From positions 1 to 14,264 of the forward strand of contig CAZTDX010000079.1 of NCBI GenBank assembly GCA_964612425.1: a stretch of DNA of 14,264 nt. The letters run 5' to 3'. The notes beneath the pieces were generated by a model. It worked only from the letters and a program-made list of their open reading frames with translations. It had not been told where the DNA came from and made no database searches. Source of the stretch: CAUJGP01 sp964612425 (GTDB lineage Bacteria > Bdellovibrionota > Bdellovibrionia > Bdellovibrionales > Bdellovibrionaceae). Below are positions 7,405-14,264 of the stretch, piece by piece; positions within the stretch are counted from its first letter, which is position 1; the number at the start of each line of letters is the position of its first letter. Position numbers and translations under genes: made by a program.

Positions 7405-7427
7405 ATGAGTGTGCACAGGAGGTGCTT

Positions 7428-7886
7428 ATGGATAAAATCAGTGGAATACTGCCAGAAAAACCAAGGTTAAAAAGTGATAGCGAAACAATGGCGCCTGTTC
7501 GACCTGGAGCACCCGCCTTTGGTCGTACCGAAGGCTCCTCAGAGCTTCATGATCGAGTGTCGTTAAGCTCTGTTAAAAATATTGGCCCACAAGAATTTCA
7601 AAATTATCGTAATCCCAAGGAAGCCAAAAATGTTCAGATTGTTGATGAGCTGAGTAAGAAATTCTTCTTATCACAAGCAAAAAATAAACCAACAACTGGG
7701 ACACCCGTTGAAACACCAAAAAATTCTCCAGTCTTAATTCCTCAAGAAAAGCCTGTAGAAAAAAAATCAATGGCACCGCTTGAAATGAATAAACCCTCGA
7801 TCGATAATAATGAAGAGTTTACCTTGCCACCTGAGTTTTCAATGCCTCAACCTTCTGTCGTTGAACCGATAGACTACTATGCTTGA
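7428..7886 (+). CDS. Small proline-rich hypothetical protein
   Basis: The predicted protein has 152 residues. ATG 7428 follows a strong AGGAGGT at 7417-7423; an in-frame GTG at 7422 falls inside that site and is unlikely. There is no signal peptide, membrane segment or recognised domain. The N-terminal half contains ILPEKPRLKSDSE and FGRTEGSSELHDRVSLSSV; the C-terminal half is low-complexity, rich in Pro, Lys, Glu and Ser (PVETPKNSPVLIPQEKPVEKK, PEFSMPQPSVVEPIDYYA). This looks like a mostly disordered cytoplasmic adaptor or partner protein. It is convergent with the secretin/ATPase operon, ending 14 bases from the end of the ATPase gene, and may be under the sigma-28-like promoter. I do not recognise it and give no function. 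Confidence 0.72.
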   Translation: MDKISGILPEKPRLKSDSETMAPVRPGAPAFGRTEGSSELHDRVSLSSVKNIGPQEFQNYRNPKEAKNVQIVDELSKKFFLSQAKNKPTTGTPVETPKNSPVLIPQEKPVEKKSMAPLEMNKPSIDNNEEFTLPPEFSMPQPSVVEPIDYYA

Positions 7887-7900
7887 TCTTTTGGGATCGA

Positions 7901-9043
7901 TCAAAGTTCAATGCGTTCAATAATGATCCCAGATTCTTCTAAGGCCACGAGCTTATAAATTCCTTCGAGGGTTCGAGTTCCGCAGTTTAATCGTTGACAA
8001 ACGATGATATACTGCAGGCTTAAAAAAAGAATTCGTCGAAGGGTTTGAAGATTCCATTGTGGAGCTCCCATTTGAACAAGCATTTCTAAGCGCATAAGGG
8101 CTTGTTGAGGGTGAGAGGCGTGAAGAGTTCCTGCACTGCCCTGGTGTCCAGTGGCGAGGGCGAGCAATAAGTCTTTAGTCTCTGCTCCTCGGACTTCTCC
8201 CACGATCAGGCGATCGGGTCGCATTCTCAAACTTTCTTTAATTAATTCTGAAAGAGTAATTTCCGGTAAGATGCTGCGAGCATCCAAGCGTGAAATTAAA
8301 TTTGTGCTCGCGCCATTTGGTGGAATAATTTCGTGCGTGTCTTCGATGATAATAGCTCGCTCTGTGGGGAGACACTCATTAAGGAGGGCTTGTAGGACGC
8401 TGGTTTTTCCAGAATTTGTAGCTCCGATAATGATAAAATTAAATTTATTGAGAACGATTGATTTTAAACAATTAATCTCTGAAGGCTTTGCCCATTCTTT
8501 TTCTTGAAGCACTTGCAAAGACCATTTGGTTAGTTTTGGTTTCCGAAGAGTCAGTCGAACGGAATGAGTGTTTGTGCGTTGAATATGATGATAAATACCG
8601 ATGATATGCAAACGGCAATCTTTCCAGGTGGCATTAATAAAAGGATGGGTGAGGGTAGGTTCTTGTCCAATCTCTAAGTAAAGCCGCTGTAAAAATTGTT
8701 TAAAGGTCAGCTCCGAAAAAAAATGATGAGGACAGGCTTGAAGCCGATGATTTTTTTCAATCCAAATTTCATTAAATGAGTGAATAATAATTTCTGTAAT
8801 TTCCTGATCAATTAAAAGTTCATGAAGGGGACCGTAGTGAAAATACTCATTGAGAAATCGAGCTCGCCCTTCGGGTGGCAATAGATTGACAAAGTTTTCA
8901 ATGAGATTTTGATAATGATCAGCTCCCACCTCTGAAGTAGACGAAAAATAGTCTCCACTCACTGTGATTTGTTTGAGTTGGAGATTGAGTTCCTGACATT
9001 TTTTCTCCAGTAAAGTTAGTGATAATTTTTCTGTTTGTAGCAC
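7901..9043 (-). CDS. cpaF: CpaF/TadA-type secretion ATPase (VirB11 family)
   Basis: The predicted protein has 380 residues. The GTG at 9043 was chosen because GAGGAG sits six bases before it, overlapping the stop of the upstream secretin gene; TTG 9073 would give 390 residues but has no such site. The N-terminal part (about 45-165, including LIDQEITEIIIHSFNEIWIE) matches the CpaF N-domain. The core has Walker A GATNSGKT (207-214), the Asp box IIIEDTHEI, the Walker B region RMRPDRLIVGEVRGAE and the His box GHQGSAGTLHA. These hexameric ATPases power assembly of Tad/Flp pili from the cytoplasmic face of the inner membrane, usually with TadB/TadC platform proteins. It is somewhat shorter than many CpaF proteins (about 450-500). 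Translation is coupled to the secretin gene upstream. Confidence 0.93.
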   Translation of the reverse strand: MLQTEKLSLTLLEKKCQELNLQLKQITVSGDYFSSTSEVGADHYQNLIENFVNLLPPEGRARFLNEYFHYGPLHELLIDQEITEIIIHSFNEIWIEKNHRLQACPHHFFSELTFKQFLQRLYLEIGQEPTLTHPFINATWKDCRLHIIGIYHHIQRTNTHSVRLTLRKPKLTKWSLQVLQEKEWAKPSEINCLKSIVLNKFNFIIIGATNSGKTSVLQALLNECLPTERAIIIEDTHEIIPPNGASTNLISRLDARSILPEITLSELIKESLRMRPDRLIVGEVRGAETKDLLLALATGHQGSAGTLHASHPQQALMRLEMLVQMGAPQWNLQTLRRILFLSLQYIIVCQRLNCGTRTLEGIYKLVALEESGIIIERIEL

Positions 9044-9053
9044 TGGTAACTCC

Positions 9054-10328
9054 TCAATCACCAGGGGGGACAATTACTGGTGATACAAAAACAACTAATT
9101 CTGTTTGGTCTTCGAGGTACTCTTTACTGCTAAAGAGGGCACCAAGTAGAGGGATTGAACTTAACCCTGGCCACTCCTTGATGGCTTCACCGTTAACTTT
9201 TTTGGTAAGCCCTGAGAGGGCAATCATTTGAGCGTTTTGTAAGTCAAAGTGACTTGATAGGGAGTTAGTAAACAAAGCTGGTATGCCATCGAGAGACTGC
9301 CCACTATCGATCGAAGAGATTTCACTGGTGAGATCGAGACTGATTTTACCATCTCCATCAGCGAGAGGTTTTATTTTTAGTCCAATTCCGTATTTTTTCC
9401 AAGAAATCGAATAAGTTTGATGTGTTTTAATTCTAACCGGAAATTCTCCGCCGGCAAAAAAATCGGCTTCACTTCCACTTTTTGTCAGGAGGATGGGGTT
9501 TGCTAACACTTTTCCCTGCCCCTGAGTGGAGAGAAAATGGAGTAGGGCCGAGGGGCCTCCATCAAGAGGCAAGGCATTTTTGGGAAGAGCTTTAATAGTG
9601 ACATCCGTTGGCCACTCAACTCCTAAGCTTTGTGCGGCAGACTTTCGTAACTCTATCAGTAAAACATGAACACGCACCAGGGGCTCGGCGGTTAATTGCT
9701 GGGAGTCTTCTTTTATTACTATGCCGTAAGATTTTAAAATTTCATGTATTCGAATATTTTTTATATGAGTCGGTGGCAAGCGAACTGTGGGAGTGGGTTC
9801 GAAGCGGAGTGTGATAGGGTAAAGAGACTCTTGTTTTAGTTTTTTATTGAGATCATATTCTATCATTTTTAATTGTTCCGAAGTTGTTTCAAAGTGACTT
9901 TGAAAAGAATTAAAATTTTGTAGGGCTAAGCTCATCCAGGTTGATGCATGATCTAATCGGCCATTTAAAACCCACTGATTGTTGCTGTCGTTAAAGTCAT
10001 CGATGAACATTGTGGGAGTGTGGAGTAAGAAGGCTTGCAGTCGTTGAAAGTTTTTATAGTCATCATCGTTGATTACCACGACTTTATAGGCTTTTGCTCC
10101 CACTTGAATGGTGGTTGCCCCGCACGTTTTTCCGCGCAGTTGGATGGATGATTTATCATCTTTAATTTGTAAAAAATTTTTCTTTTGAATGTAGAGCGTC
10201 TCTTTCGGTGCAATGGAAATTCGCGTGGAACCTTGGAGGGGTAATACGATTAAGGGAGTTGTTTTACCCAAAAGTTTGTTGTTAAAAATAACGGCAATAA
10301 ATAGAATTAAGAAGTTTAAAAATTTCAT
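9054..10328 (-). CDS. cpaC: CpaC/RcpA-type secretin (Tad/Flp pilus outer-membrane channel)
   Basis: The predicted protein has 424 residues. ATG 10328 yields the N-terminal signal-like stretch MKFLNFLILFIAVIFNNKL; ATG 10355 would add nine residues and cannot be excluded, as neither has an ideal ribosome site. Residues about 25-100 form the pilus-secretin N-domain (GSTRISIAPKETLYI, IQLRGKTCGATTIQV), followed by a BON-like stretch (WVLNGRLDHASTWMSLAL). The C-terminal secretin domain has VRVHVLLIELRKSAAQSLGVEW, KVLANPILLTKSGSEADFFAGGEFP and AQMIALSGLTKK, and ends with PGLSSIPLLGALFSS and TELVVFVSPVIV. Such proteins form the multimeric outer-membrane pore for Flp pili. The gene is 82-109 bases after the kinase gene, depending on start, and runs straight into the CpaF ATPase gene. 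All expected domains are present. Confidence 0.92.
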   Translation of the reverse strand: MKFLNFLILFIAVIFNNKLLGKTTPLIVLPLQGSTRISIAPKETLYIQKKNFLQIKDDKSSIQLRGKTCGATTIQVGAKAYKVVVINDDDYKNFQRLQAFLLHTPTMFIDDFNDSNNQWVLNGRLDHASTWMSLALQNFNSFQSHFETTSEQLKMIEYDLNKKLKQESLYPITLRFEPTPTVRLPPTHIKNIRIHEILKSYGIVIKEDSQQLTAEPLVRVHVLLIELRKSAAQSLGVEWPTDVTIKALPKNALPLDGGPSALLHFLSTQGQGKVLANPILLTKSGSEADFFAGGEFPVRIKTHQTYSISWKKYGIGLKIKPLADGDGKISLDLTSEISSIDSGQSLDGIPALFTNSLSSHFDLQNAQMIALSGLTKKVNGEAIKEWPGLSSIPLLGALFSSKEYLEDQTELVVFVSPVIVPPGD

Positions 10329-10437
10329 GCCTCTATTAGCAAAGAGTGCTGGCATCTCATCTCAAAGGAATTGAGCTTTCAGGGCCGAAGTTCGGAGAAT
10401 GGTTCGAACAGTAACTCCTGGTTTTGCTAAAAGCGCG

Positions 10438-11634
10438 TCAATTTAAAATGATGCTCACTGTGACGCGGTAAAGATTCCCCTCTGTATTGAGGGGAGTATT
10501 TTCAATTTGAATTTGTCCTTGATGAGCTTGAGTTATGGCATTGATGACACTCATGCCTAGCCCTAATCCTTTGCTGTGGTTCATGATTTCCGATTGAAGT
10601 TTAAAAGGCGTTTCAATCTCTTTTATCCACGAAGTGGGAAACGGCGGACCTTCGTTTTCAACGCTCATAGCTATTGTATTTGGAGAATTTGAGTTTTTAT
10701 CTTTCAGAGGGCGACTTAAAGTAAGTGAGATTTCAGTTTCGGGAGAAGCAAATTTTATCGCATTATTTAATAAGTGATGAAGGGCACGTTTAAAAAGATT
10801 AGTATCAAGATTCAATTTAATATTGGATGAATCTTGTGATGTAGAGTTACTCATTTTTAAATTCAATTTGTTTACCAATTTAATAGATAAGTTTTTTTTC
10901 TGAAGCTCGGTTTGAAAATCTTTAGTGAACTCATTTTGTAAAGATTGAAGCCAGTCTAGCATTGAAGTGCTTTGCTGATTGAGTTTCAAAACACCGGCCG
11001 TAAAACGACTTACAATTAAAGTATCGTCGATGATTTCCTGAAGGCGATTTGAACTTTTTTTAATTCGATCTGAATAAATTTGCTGATCCTCAGAAAGCTT
11101 AGTTTCCTGCAAAAGACCGAGAAAGCTTTGAATGACGGTGAGGGGTGTTTTTAACTCATGATTAATTAAAATCATGAATTTATTTTTTGCCTCATCAAGT
11201 GTTTTAAGTTCGGTGAGAGCTTTTTCTAAGGCCTGGTTTTTGATTTCAAGCTCCTCGCCTCGTGCGTAGTATTGCATGGCTTGCTCGACACTATTGACGA
11301 GATCGGTGGTTTCCCAGGGTTTGGTGATGTAGCGAAATATATGGCCTTGGTTGACGGCCGCCACAATGGAATCAATGTCTGTGTAACCTGTGAGTAAAAT
11401 CCGGACAGTTCTGGGGTGGGTATGCAGAGTTTTTTCTAAAAACTCAACACCAGTCATTTGCGGCATTCGTTGGTCTGTAATAATAACATCGATGCGTGGC
11501 TCATGAGACAAAATTTCTAAGGCCTCAAGGCCAGAGTTAGCTCTTAAAAAGCGATAGGTTTTACGAAAAATACGCTCCAAGGCATCGAGATTGTCTGATT
11601 CGTCATCCAGGGCTAACACAGTCGGTTTTATCAT
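10438..11634 (-). CDS. Cytosolic receiver-histidine kinase hybrid
   Basis: The predicted protein has 398 residues with no membrane segment. Residues 1-120 form a receiver domain: acidic D10/D11, phosphoacceptor D54 in IITDQRMP, T82 in LLTGYTD and K105 in ITKPW, the last an arrangement common in PleD/RpfG-like receivers. A charged linker helix (about 122-150) leads to the HisKA domain with H159 in NHELKTPLT. The ATPase domain has N-box LLNNAIKFA, a G1-like VENEGPPFP, an F-box TPF and G2 SKGLGLGMSVI. The receiver is N-terminal, so it probably takes phosphate from another kinase and controls the attached kinase domain. No partner response regulator or kinase lies in the window. ATG 11634 has TGGAGT close by. 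It is upstream of, and co-oriented with, the secretin/ATPase pair, and is likely to regulate it or act with it. Confidence 0.92.
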   Translation of the reverse strand: MIKPTVLALDDESDNLDALERIFRKTYRFLRANSGLEALEILSHEPRIDVIITDQRMPQMTGVEFLEKTLHTHPRTVRILLTGYTDIDSIVAAVNQGHIFRYITKPWETTDLVNSVEQAMQYYARGEELEIKNQALEKALTELKTLDEAKNKFMILINHELKTPLTVIQSFLGLLQETKLSEDQQIYSDRIKKSSNRLQEIIDDTLIVSRFTAGVLKLNQQSTSMLDWLQSLQNEFTKDFQTELQKKNLSIKLVNKLNLKMSNSTSQDSSNIKLNLDTNLFKRALHHLLNNAIKFASPETEISLTLSRPLKDKNSNSPNTIAMSVENEGPPFPTSWIKEIETPFKLQSEIMNHSKGLGLGMSVINAITQAHQGQIQIENTPLNTEGNLYRVTVSIILN

Positions 11635-11681
11635 AACTCCAGTCTAGTTTGAAATGAGTGGGACGACAACTCAGAGTGCAA

Positions 11682-11715
11682 TAAACTCGATTTATTGTAT
11701 CGACGATGGTCTAGT
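11682..11715 (+). repeat. 34-bp direct repeat, left copy (flanks toxin-antitoxin pair)
   Basis: The segment begins TAAACTCG and ends CGACGATGGTCTAGT. It is identical to 12649-12682 except at its eighth base (G here, T there). It lies between the divergent kinase and toxin genes. Read as + strand promoter elements, TAAA followed 16 bases later by GACGATGG is a loose sigma-28-like match (5 of 8 in the -10). It may instead be a recombination or insertion scar. Confidence 0.85.
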
Positions 11716-11781
11716 TTTATAAAGTGATGATAAAGAGTGCGTTGTTGAAAAGCTTCCATCACATAATGGAGTTAATGAAAC

Positions 11782-11809
11782 TTAACAGGAATTTTATAGC
11801 CTTTAAAAT
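11782..11809 (+). promoter_or_regulatory. Putative sigma-70-type promoter of the toxin-antitoxin pair
   Basis: TTAACA (11782-11787) and TAAAAT (11804-11809) are separated by 16 bases and would start transcription some 50 bases before the ATG at 11867. The match is one base from consensus in each hexamer but the surrounding DNA is AT-rich, so chance is a real alternative. The rest of 11635-11866 shows no gene. Confidence 0.4.
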
Positions 11810-11866
11810 ATTTAATTGGTACAACGACAGTGTTGGCCCAAGGGAGAGAAAAGGAAGGTAAAGGCT

Positions 11867-12274
11867 ATGCAAGACATAAGGTGGATTCAACGTTTTAATC
11901 ATTTCACCAAAGCGTTTCTTCAACTTGAGGAGGCTGTGCAATTGAGTCAAGCGAGGAGTCTTAGTAAGCTAGAGTTGCAAGGCTTAATTCAAGCCTTTGA
12001 ATTTACGCATGAGTTAGCATGGAATGTTATGAAGGATTATATTGAGCAGGTTGGGGGGCAAAAACTGATTGGCTCAAAGGATACCACTCGTGAGTCTTTT
12101 CAGAAAGGTCTTATTCAAGATGGCCAAATGTGGATGGATATGATCTTAAGTCGGAATTTAAGTTCACATACCTATAATGAGGATACGGCAAATCAAATTC
12201 ACCATCGAGTGGTAGAGCAATTTTATCCAGCGTTTAAACAGTTTCATGTTAAAATGGAATCCTTGAAAAAATGA
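11867..12274 (+). CDS. HEPN toxin of an MNT-HEPN pair (HepT / HI0074-like)
   Basis: The predicted protein has 135 residues and matches the HI0074/TIGR01987 'nucleotidyltransferase substrate-binding' family, now known as HEPN toxins. ATG 11867 follows AAGGAAGG (11851-11858); the open frame extends to TTG 11816 without a ribosome site. Characteristic segments are FNHFTKAFLQLEEAV, LIQAFEFTHELAWNVMKDYIE and SKDTTRESFQKGLI. The HEPN ribonuclease motif Rx4HxY is intact as RNLSSHTY (R96, H101, Y103), where Y103 is the residue expected to be AMPylated by the partner antitoxin. Free HepT-type proteins cleave RNA (tRNA in some systems) and halt growth. The stop overlaps the next gene's ATG (ATGA), the standard gene order and coupling for this system. 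The pair lies between two 34-bp direct repeats. Confidence 0.9.
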   Translation: MQDIRWIQRFNHFTKAFLQLEEAVQLSQARSLSKLELQGLIQAFEFTHELAWNVMKDYIEQVGGQKLIGSKDTTRESFQKGLIQDGQMWMDMILSRNLSSHTYNEDTANQIHHRVVEQFYPAFKQFHVKMESLKK

Positions 12275-12600
12275 TTTCAACAGAAAAATGTGGTCTTACA
12301 GTTGATACGCAAATGAAACTCATTTCGGTGTTCAAAAAGTATTCTCCCATAGAAAAAGTTATTATATATGGTTCACGGGCTAAAGGTAACTTTAAACCTG
12401 GATCTGATATTGATATCACTTTAAAAGCACCAAGTTTGGATTTATCAACTCTATTTAAAATTCAAAATGAAATCGATGATCTCTATTTACCCTATAAAAT
12501 TGATTTATCCCTCTTTCATCAAATTGATAATGTCGATCTTATTGATCATATTAACCGTATAGGACTTGAGTTATATCCATTATCGGCGGGGGTTCATTAG
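12271..12600 (+). CDS. MNT-type nucleotidyltransferase antitoxin (MntA / HI0073-like)
   Basis: The predicted protein has 109 residues, the normal size for minimal nucleotidyltransferases. The GSx10DxD signature is exact: G34-S35, D46 and D48 in YGSRAKGNFKPGSDIDIT, with the third catalytic acid likely D78 in YKIDLSLF. In the HepT-MntA (type VII) system this enzyme transfers AMP groups to the tyrosine of the HEPN toxin and so silences it. It starts at an ATG overlapping the toxin stop, so the two are made together. All catalytic residues are present, so the module should be functional. The gene ends 48 bases before the right copy of the 34-bp direct repeat. Confidence 0.92.
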   Translation: MISTEKCGLTVDTQMKLISVFKKYSPIEKVIIYGSRAKGNFKPGSDIDITLKAPSLDLSTLFKIQNEIDDLYLPYKIDLSLFHQIDNVDLIDHINRIGLELYPLSAGVH

Positions 12601-12648
12601 CTGGCGACGAGTTGCTGTCTACGTTCTGGAGTTTAGCGTAATGGATTG

Positions 12649-12682
12649 TAAACTCTATTTATTGTATCGACGATGGTCTAGT
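12649..12682 (+). repeat. 34-bp direct repeat, right copy (upstream of the last gene)
   Basis: The copy matches 11682-11715 at 33 of 34 bases; the offset between copies is 967 bp and the sequence outside both ends differs. This copy ends 66 bases before the ATG at 12749, so it is well placed to serve as promoter of that gene. Loose sigma-28-like hexamers, TAAA and GACGATGG 16 bases apart, lie within it, and the single mismatch is in the spacer. If the repeat is a promoter, insertion of the toxin-antitoxin pair would have copied it. Confidence 0.85.
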
Positions 12683-12748
12683 ATTGAATATTAAGTATTT
12701 AGTTTCTCGTCTCAATACCCGACAATAAAGAAAACGTGGAGTGCTTAT

Positions 12749-14264
12749 ATGAGATTAATGTCTCTGTTTGTTTCAATGCTTTTTATTATTTCAACGTTCA
12801 GTTCGACTTCTCATGGTAATTGGGGAATGGGAGCTTATGGCTTAATGCCCAACTGCGGAATGGAAGTGGCTGGCGGCTCCGTCGACAAATTAGACGCCAT
12901 TGATGATATTGAAAAAGATATCAAGAAGTGGACTCGTGAGCTAAAAAGCGAGGATTCAGAGCTCAAAAAATTAAATGATAAATTGGACAAAGACAGAAAG
13001 GCGATCACCAACGCTCTTGGCTCTGATCGAGCGGATTTTATTATTGATCATATGGAAAGTGGAAGAGTTTGCGGAGAGTACAAAGGTTGCGCCATTGTGA
13101 ATGGCCAATCGGTTTGTGGAAATGGTGCAATGAACGAATATAACGGAGAAGAATTAAACTTTGGTGATGGCGGCCGTCGTCCAGCTGGTGAAGTTGTAAA
13201 GGGAGATGAATTGGGTAATAACCCAGCGTTTAAAGATAATTTAACTAAATCTAAACAAGAATATGAGGAACAACAAAAAAAGAAACCACATTATAATTCA
13301 GATAGTGAAGTCGAGAAGCGTAGACTTGCAAGAGAAAGTGAAGTCAGCACTAATGGAGCTGTTGCGCCATCCAATACGGATAAAGCGACACCAGGTGAAA
13401 TTAAAAATCTTGAGATGAATCCTGAAAAGGACCAAGATCCAAGAAAAGCTGAAGGTACGGATGATTCTTCGAAACTGGATTATGAAAAACAAACAAGTGG
13501 TGGTGGCGGAACGCATGAGGTTGTTGGTTACACCAAGTCACAATGGTCTCGCATTTGCGATTTGAATCAAGGTGGAAAAGTTAACGCTAGCTTGGTTTGC
13601 GGTGGAAGGGACAGTTCAATTTGTAGTAATGCCATTAAAAATTACCGAGAAAATTATAATAAAAAAGCTGCGAAAGAAAAATCATTAGAAGACAAAAAAA
13701 CGGCCATTGAAGAAGGCACCAATGCAATAAAAGAATTAAAAGTAGGATATCGTGAAGAGATGGAAGATGCCTACAAAGACGCTCTTGAAGGAAATTGTAT
13801 TGATTGTATTATTCGTGGAAATTCGGCTTATCGCCAACGACGACCAGGTAAACTAGAAATGTTTGGTGGACTTGCGGCCGGTGCCCTTGGTGCATTTCTT
13901 GGCTATCAGGGCATGCACAACATGACAAAAGTGAATGCGCAATTAGGATTTCCGACCAATCCTGCGATGGGTTTTGGTTGGCCCATGGGATTAATGATGG
14001 GAGCCATGGGGCTTTATGGTGCCGTTACAGGAGGTATGAATAATGCCTATGGTTGTAATGGTGGTTATGGTGGTGCTTTTGGACCCGGTGGGCTTATGGG
14101 GTATCCGTCTGGAATGTACCCAGGCATGCTCGGCGGTGGAATGTATATGGGACTCGGCAGTCCCTTTGGATTATTACCTGGATTAGCTGGTCTCATGGGT
14201 GGCGGAATGATGGGGATGCCTGGAATGGGAATGCCCGGAATGGGGATGCCTGGAATGGGAATGC
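12749..14264 (+). CDS. Exported coiled-coil protein with Gly/Met-rich repetitive C-terminus (3' end outside window)
   Basis: The frame runs 505 complete codons from ATG 12749 to the window edge without a stop. GTGGAG at 12736-12741 is a good ribosome site. A signal peptide (MRLMSLFVSMLFIISTFSST, cut near TSHG|NW) exports it. Residues about 43-90 are charged and heptad-like (IDDIEKDIKKWTRELKSEDS), suggesting a coiled coil. Cysteines occur in pairs (CGEYKGC, ICDLNQ, LVCGG, NCIDC), compatible with disulfides. A hydrophilic, probably disordered segment spans about 150-255. From about residue 370 the protein becomes Gly/Ala/Met-rich (MFGGLAAGALGAFLGYQGM), ending in GMPGM repeats. I do not recognise a family; a surface or secreted structural role is a guess. 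Confidence 0.85.
   Translation, partial: MRLMSLFVSMLFIISTFSSTSHGNWGMGAYGLMPNCGMEVAGGSVDKLDAIDDIEKDIKKWTRELKSEDSELKKLNDKLDKDRKAITNALGSDRADFIIDHMESGRVCGEYKGCAIVNGQSVCGNGAMNEYNGEELNFGDGGRRPAGEVVKGDELGNNPAFKDNLTKSKQEYEEQQKKKPHYNSDSEVEKRRLARESEVSTNGAVAPSNTDKATPGEIKNLEMNPEKDQDPRKAEGTDDSSKLDYEKQTSGGGGTHEVVGYTKSQWSRICDLNQGGKVNASLVCGGRDSSICSNAIKNYRENYNKKAAKEKSLEDKKTAIEEGTNAIKELKVGYREEMEDAYKDALEGNCIDCIIRGNSAYRQRRPGKLEMFGGLAAGALGAFLGYQGMHNMTKVNAQLGFPTNPAMGFGWPMGLMMGAMGLYGAVTGGMNNAYGCNGGYGGAFGPGGLMGYPSGMYPGMLGGGMYMGLGSPFGLLPGLAGLMGGGMMGMPGMGMPGMGMPGMGM
14213..14264 (+). repeat. 15-bp tandem repeat encoding GMPGM
   Basis: Three full units and a partial fourth run to the window end. Units one (14213-14227) and three (14243-14257) are identical, GGGATGCCTGGAATG; unit two (14228-14242) is GGAATGCCCGGAATG. 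The higher-order period is therefore 30 bp. All units stay in frame as Gly-Met-Pro-Gly-Met. The total copy number cannot be seen. Confidence 0.9.

Noticed and set aside
7383..7405. TCTTTC...GAAAGA inverted repeat as a terminator after the ATPase gene
   Set aside because: A 6-bp AT-rich stem with an 11-base loop; the same bases fit a sigma-28-like promoter better.
7883..7904. TTGATC...GATCAA hairpin between the convergent genes, possible bidirectional terminator
   Set aside because: The stem is only 6 bp with a 10-base loop and no T-tract on either strand.
8151..8507. Open frame of 118 codons on the + strand
   Set aside because: It lies wholly opposite the CpaF ATPase gene, whose motifs are unmistakable; it has no ribosome site and no recognisable domain.
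10359..10437. Minus-strand 25-codon open stretch between kinase and secretin genes (reads DALLAKPGVTVRTILRTSAL...)
   Set aside because: It looks coding-like but follows a stop and has no start codon; at this length it is easily chance, so I do not call a pseudogene.
7428..11634. Equating this region with the Bdellovibrio host-interaction (hit) locus beside its flp genes
   Set aside because: The small orphan has no signal peptide or recognisable similarity to the hit-locus product, and the pilin and other tad genes are absent, so the identification is not supported.
1..14264. tRNA, rRNA, CRISPR, riboswitch or transposase genes
   Set aside because: No cloverleaf, conserved ribosomal segment, regularly spaced repeat array or transposase motif was seen by reading both strands.

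Overview
The window is AT-rich bacterial DNA (roughly 37-40% GC by eye) with the flavour of a predatory or predator-related member of the Bdellovibrionota (Bdellovibrio/Pseudobdellovibrio-like). This is an inference from gene content: a TIGR02147/DUF4423-type regulator, a small exported protein with the KVGNGGDGVFC N-terminus and LHEIIYEH segment that I associate with Bdellovibrionales, a Tad/Flp-type secretin plus CpaF ATPase, and several exported orphan proteins. No rRNA, tRNA, CRISPR array or transposase was seen.

Layout. Positions 1-106 may hold the last codons of an upstream gene. The + strand then carries a DEDDh exonuclease with a WYL-like tail (246-1079), an exported beta-propeller-like protein (1165-2049), and a compact overlapping trio: TIGR02147-type regulator, lipoprotein and exported GNGGD-motif protein (2148-4264). 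Twin perfect palindromes lie just upstream of the regulator. Next come an MltD-type lytic transglycosylase (4471-6045) and an AAA/DUF4143 ATPase (6056-7345). Their junction is a perfect 30-bp inverted repeat that also encodes the N-terminus of the ATPase. A small proline-rich orphan (7428-7886) follows, behind a sigma-28-like promoter.

The minus strand (11634 to 7901) carries a receiver-histidine kinase, a CpaC/RcpA-type secretin and a CpaF/TadA-type ATPase, the last two translationally coupled. Inside the window the cluster has no pilin, prepilin peptidase, CpaB, CpaE or TadB/TadC platform genes.

The + strand resumes with a HEPN-MNT (HepT-MntA/HI0074-HI0073) toxin-antitoxin pair (11867-12600). 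A 34-bp direct repeat with one mismatch brackets the pair, which suggests the module was inserted in front of the last gene or that a promoter segment was duplicated. The final gene (12749 to the window edge) encodes an exported, cysteine-bearing, coiled-coil protein. It ends in glycine/methionine-rich sequence that runs into a GMPGM tandem repeat cut by the window end.

Together the genes lean towards the cell envelope: murein cleavage, a secretin with its ATPase, a lipoprotein and three or four exported proteins. They are interspersed with regulators and one toxin-antitoxin island. The most distinctive signals are non-coding: the 30-bp palindrome at 6046-6110, the twin operators at 2068-2100, and the 34-bp repeats around the toxin-antitoxin pair.
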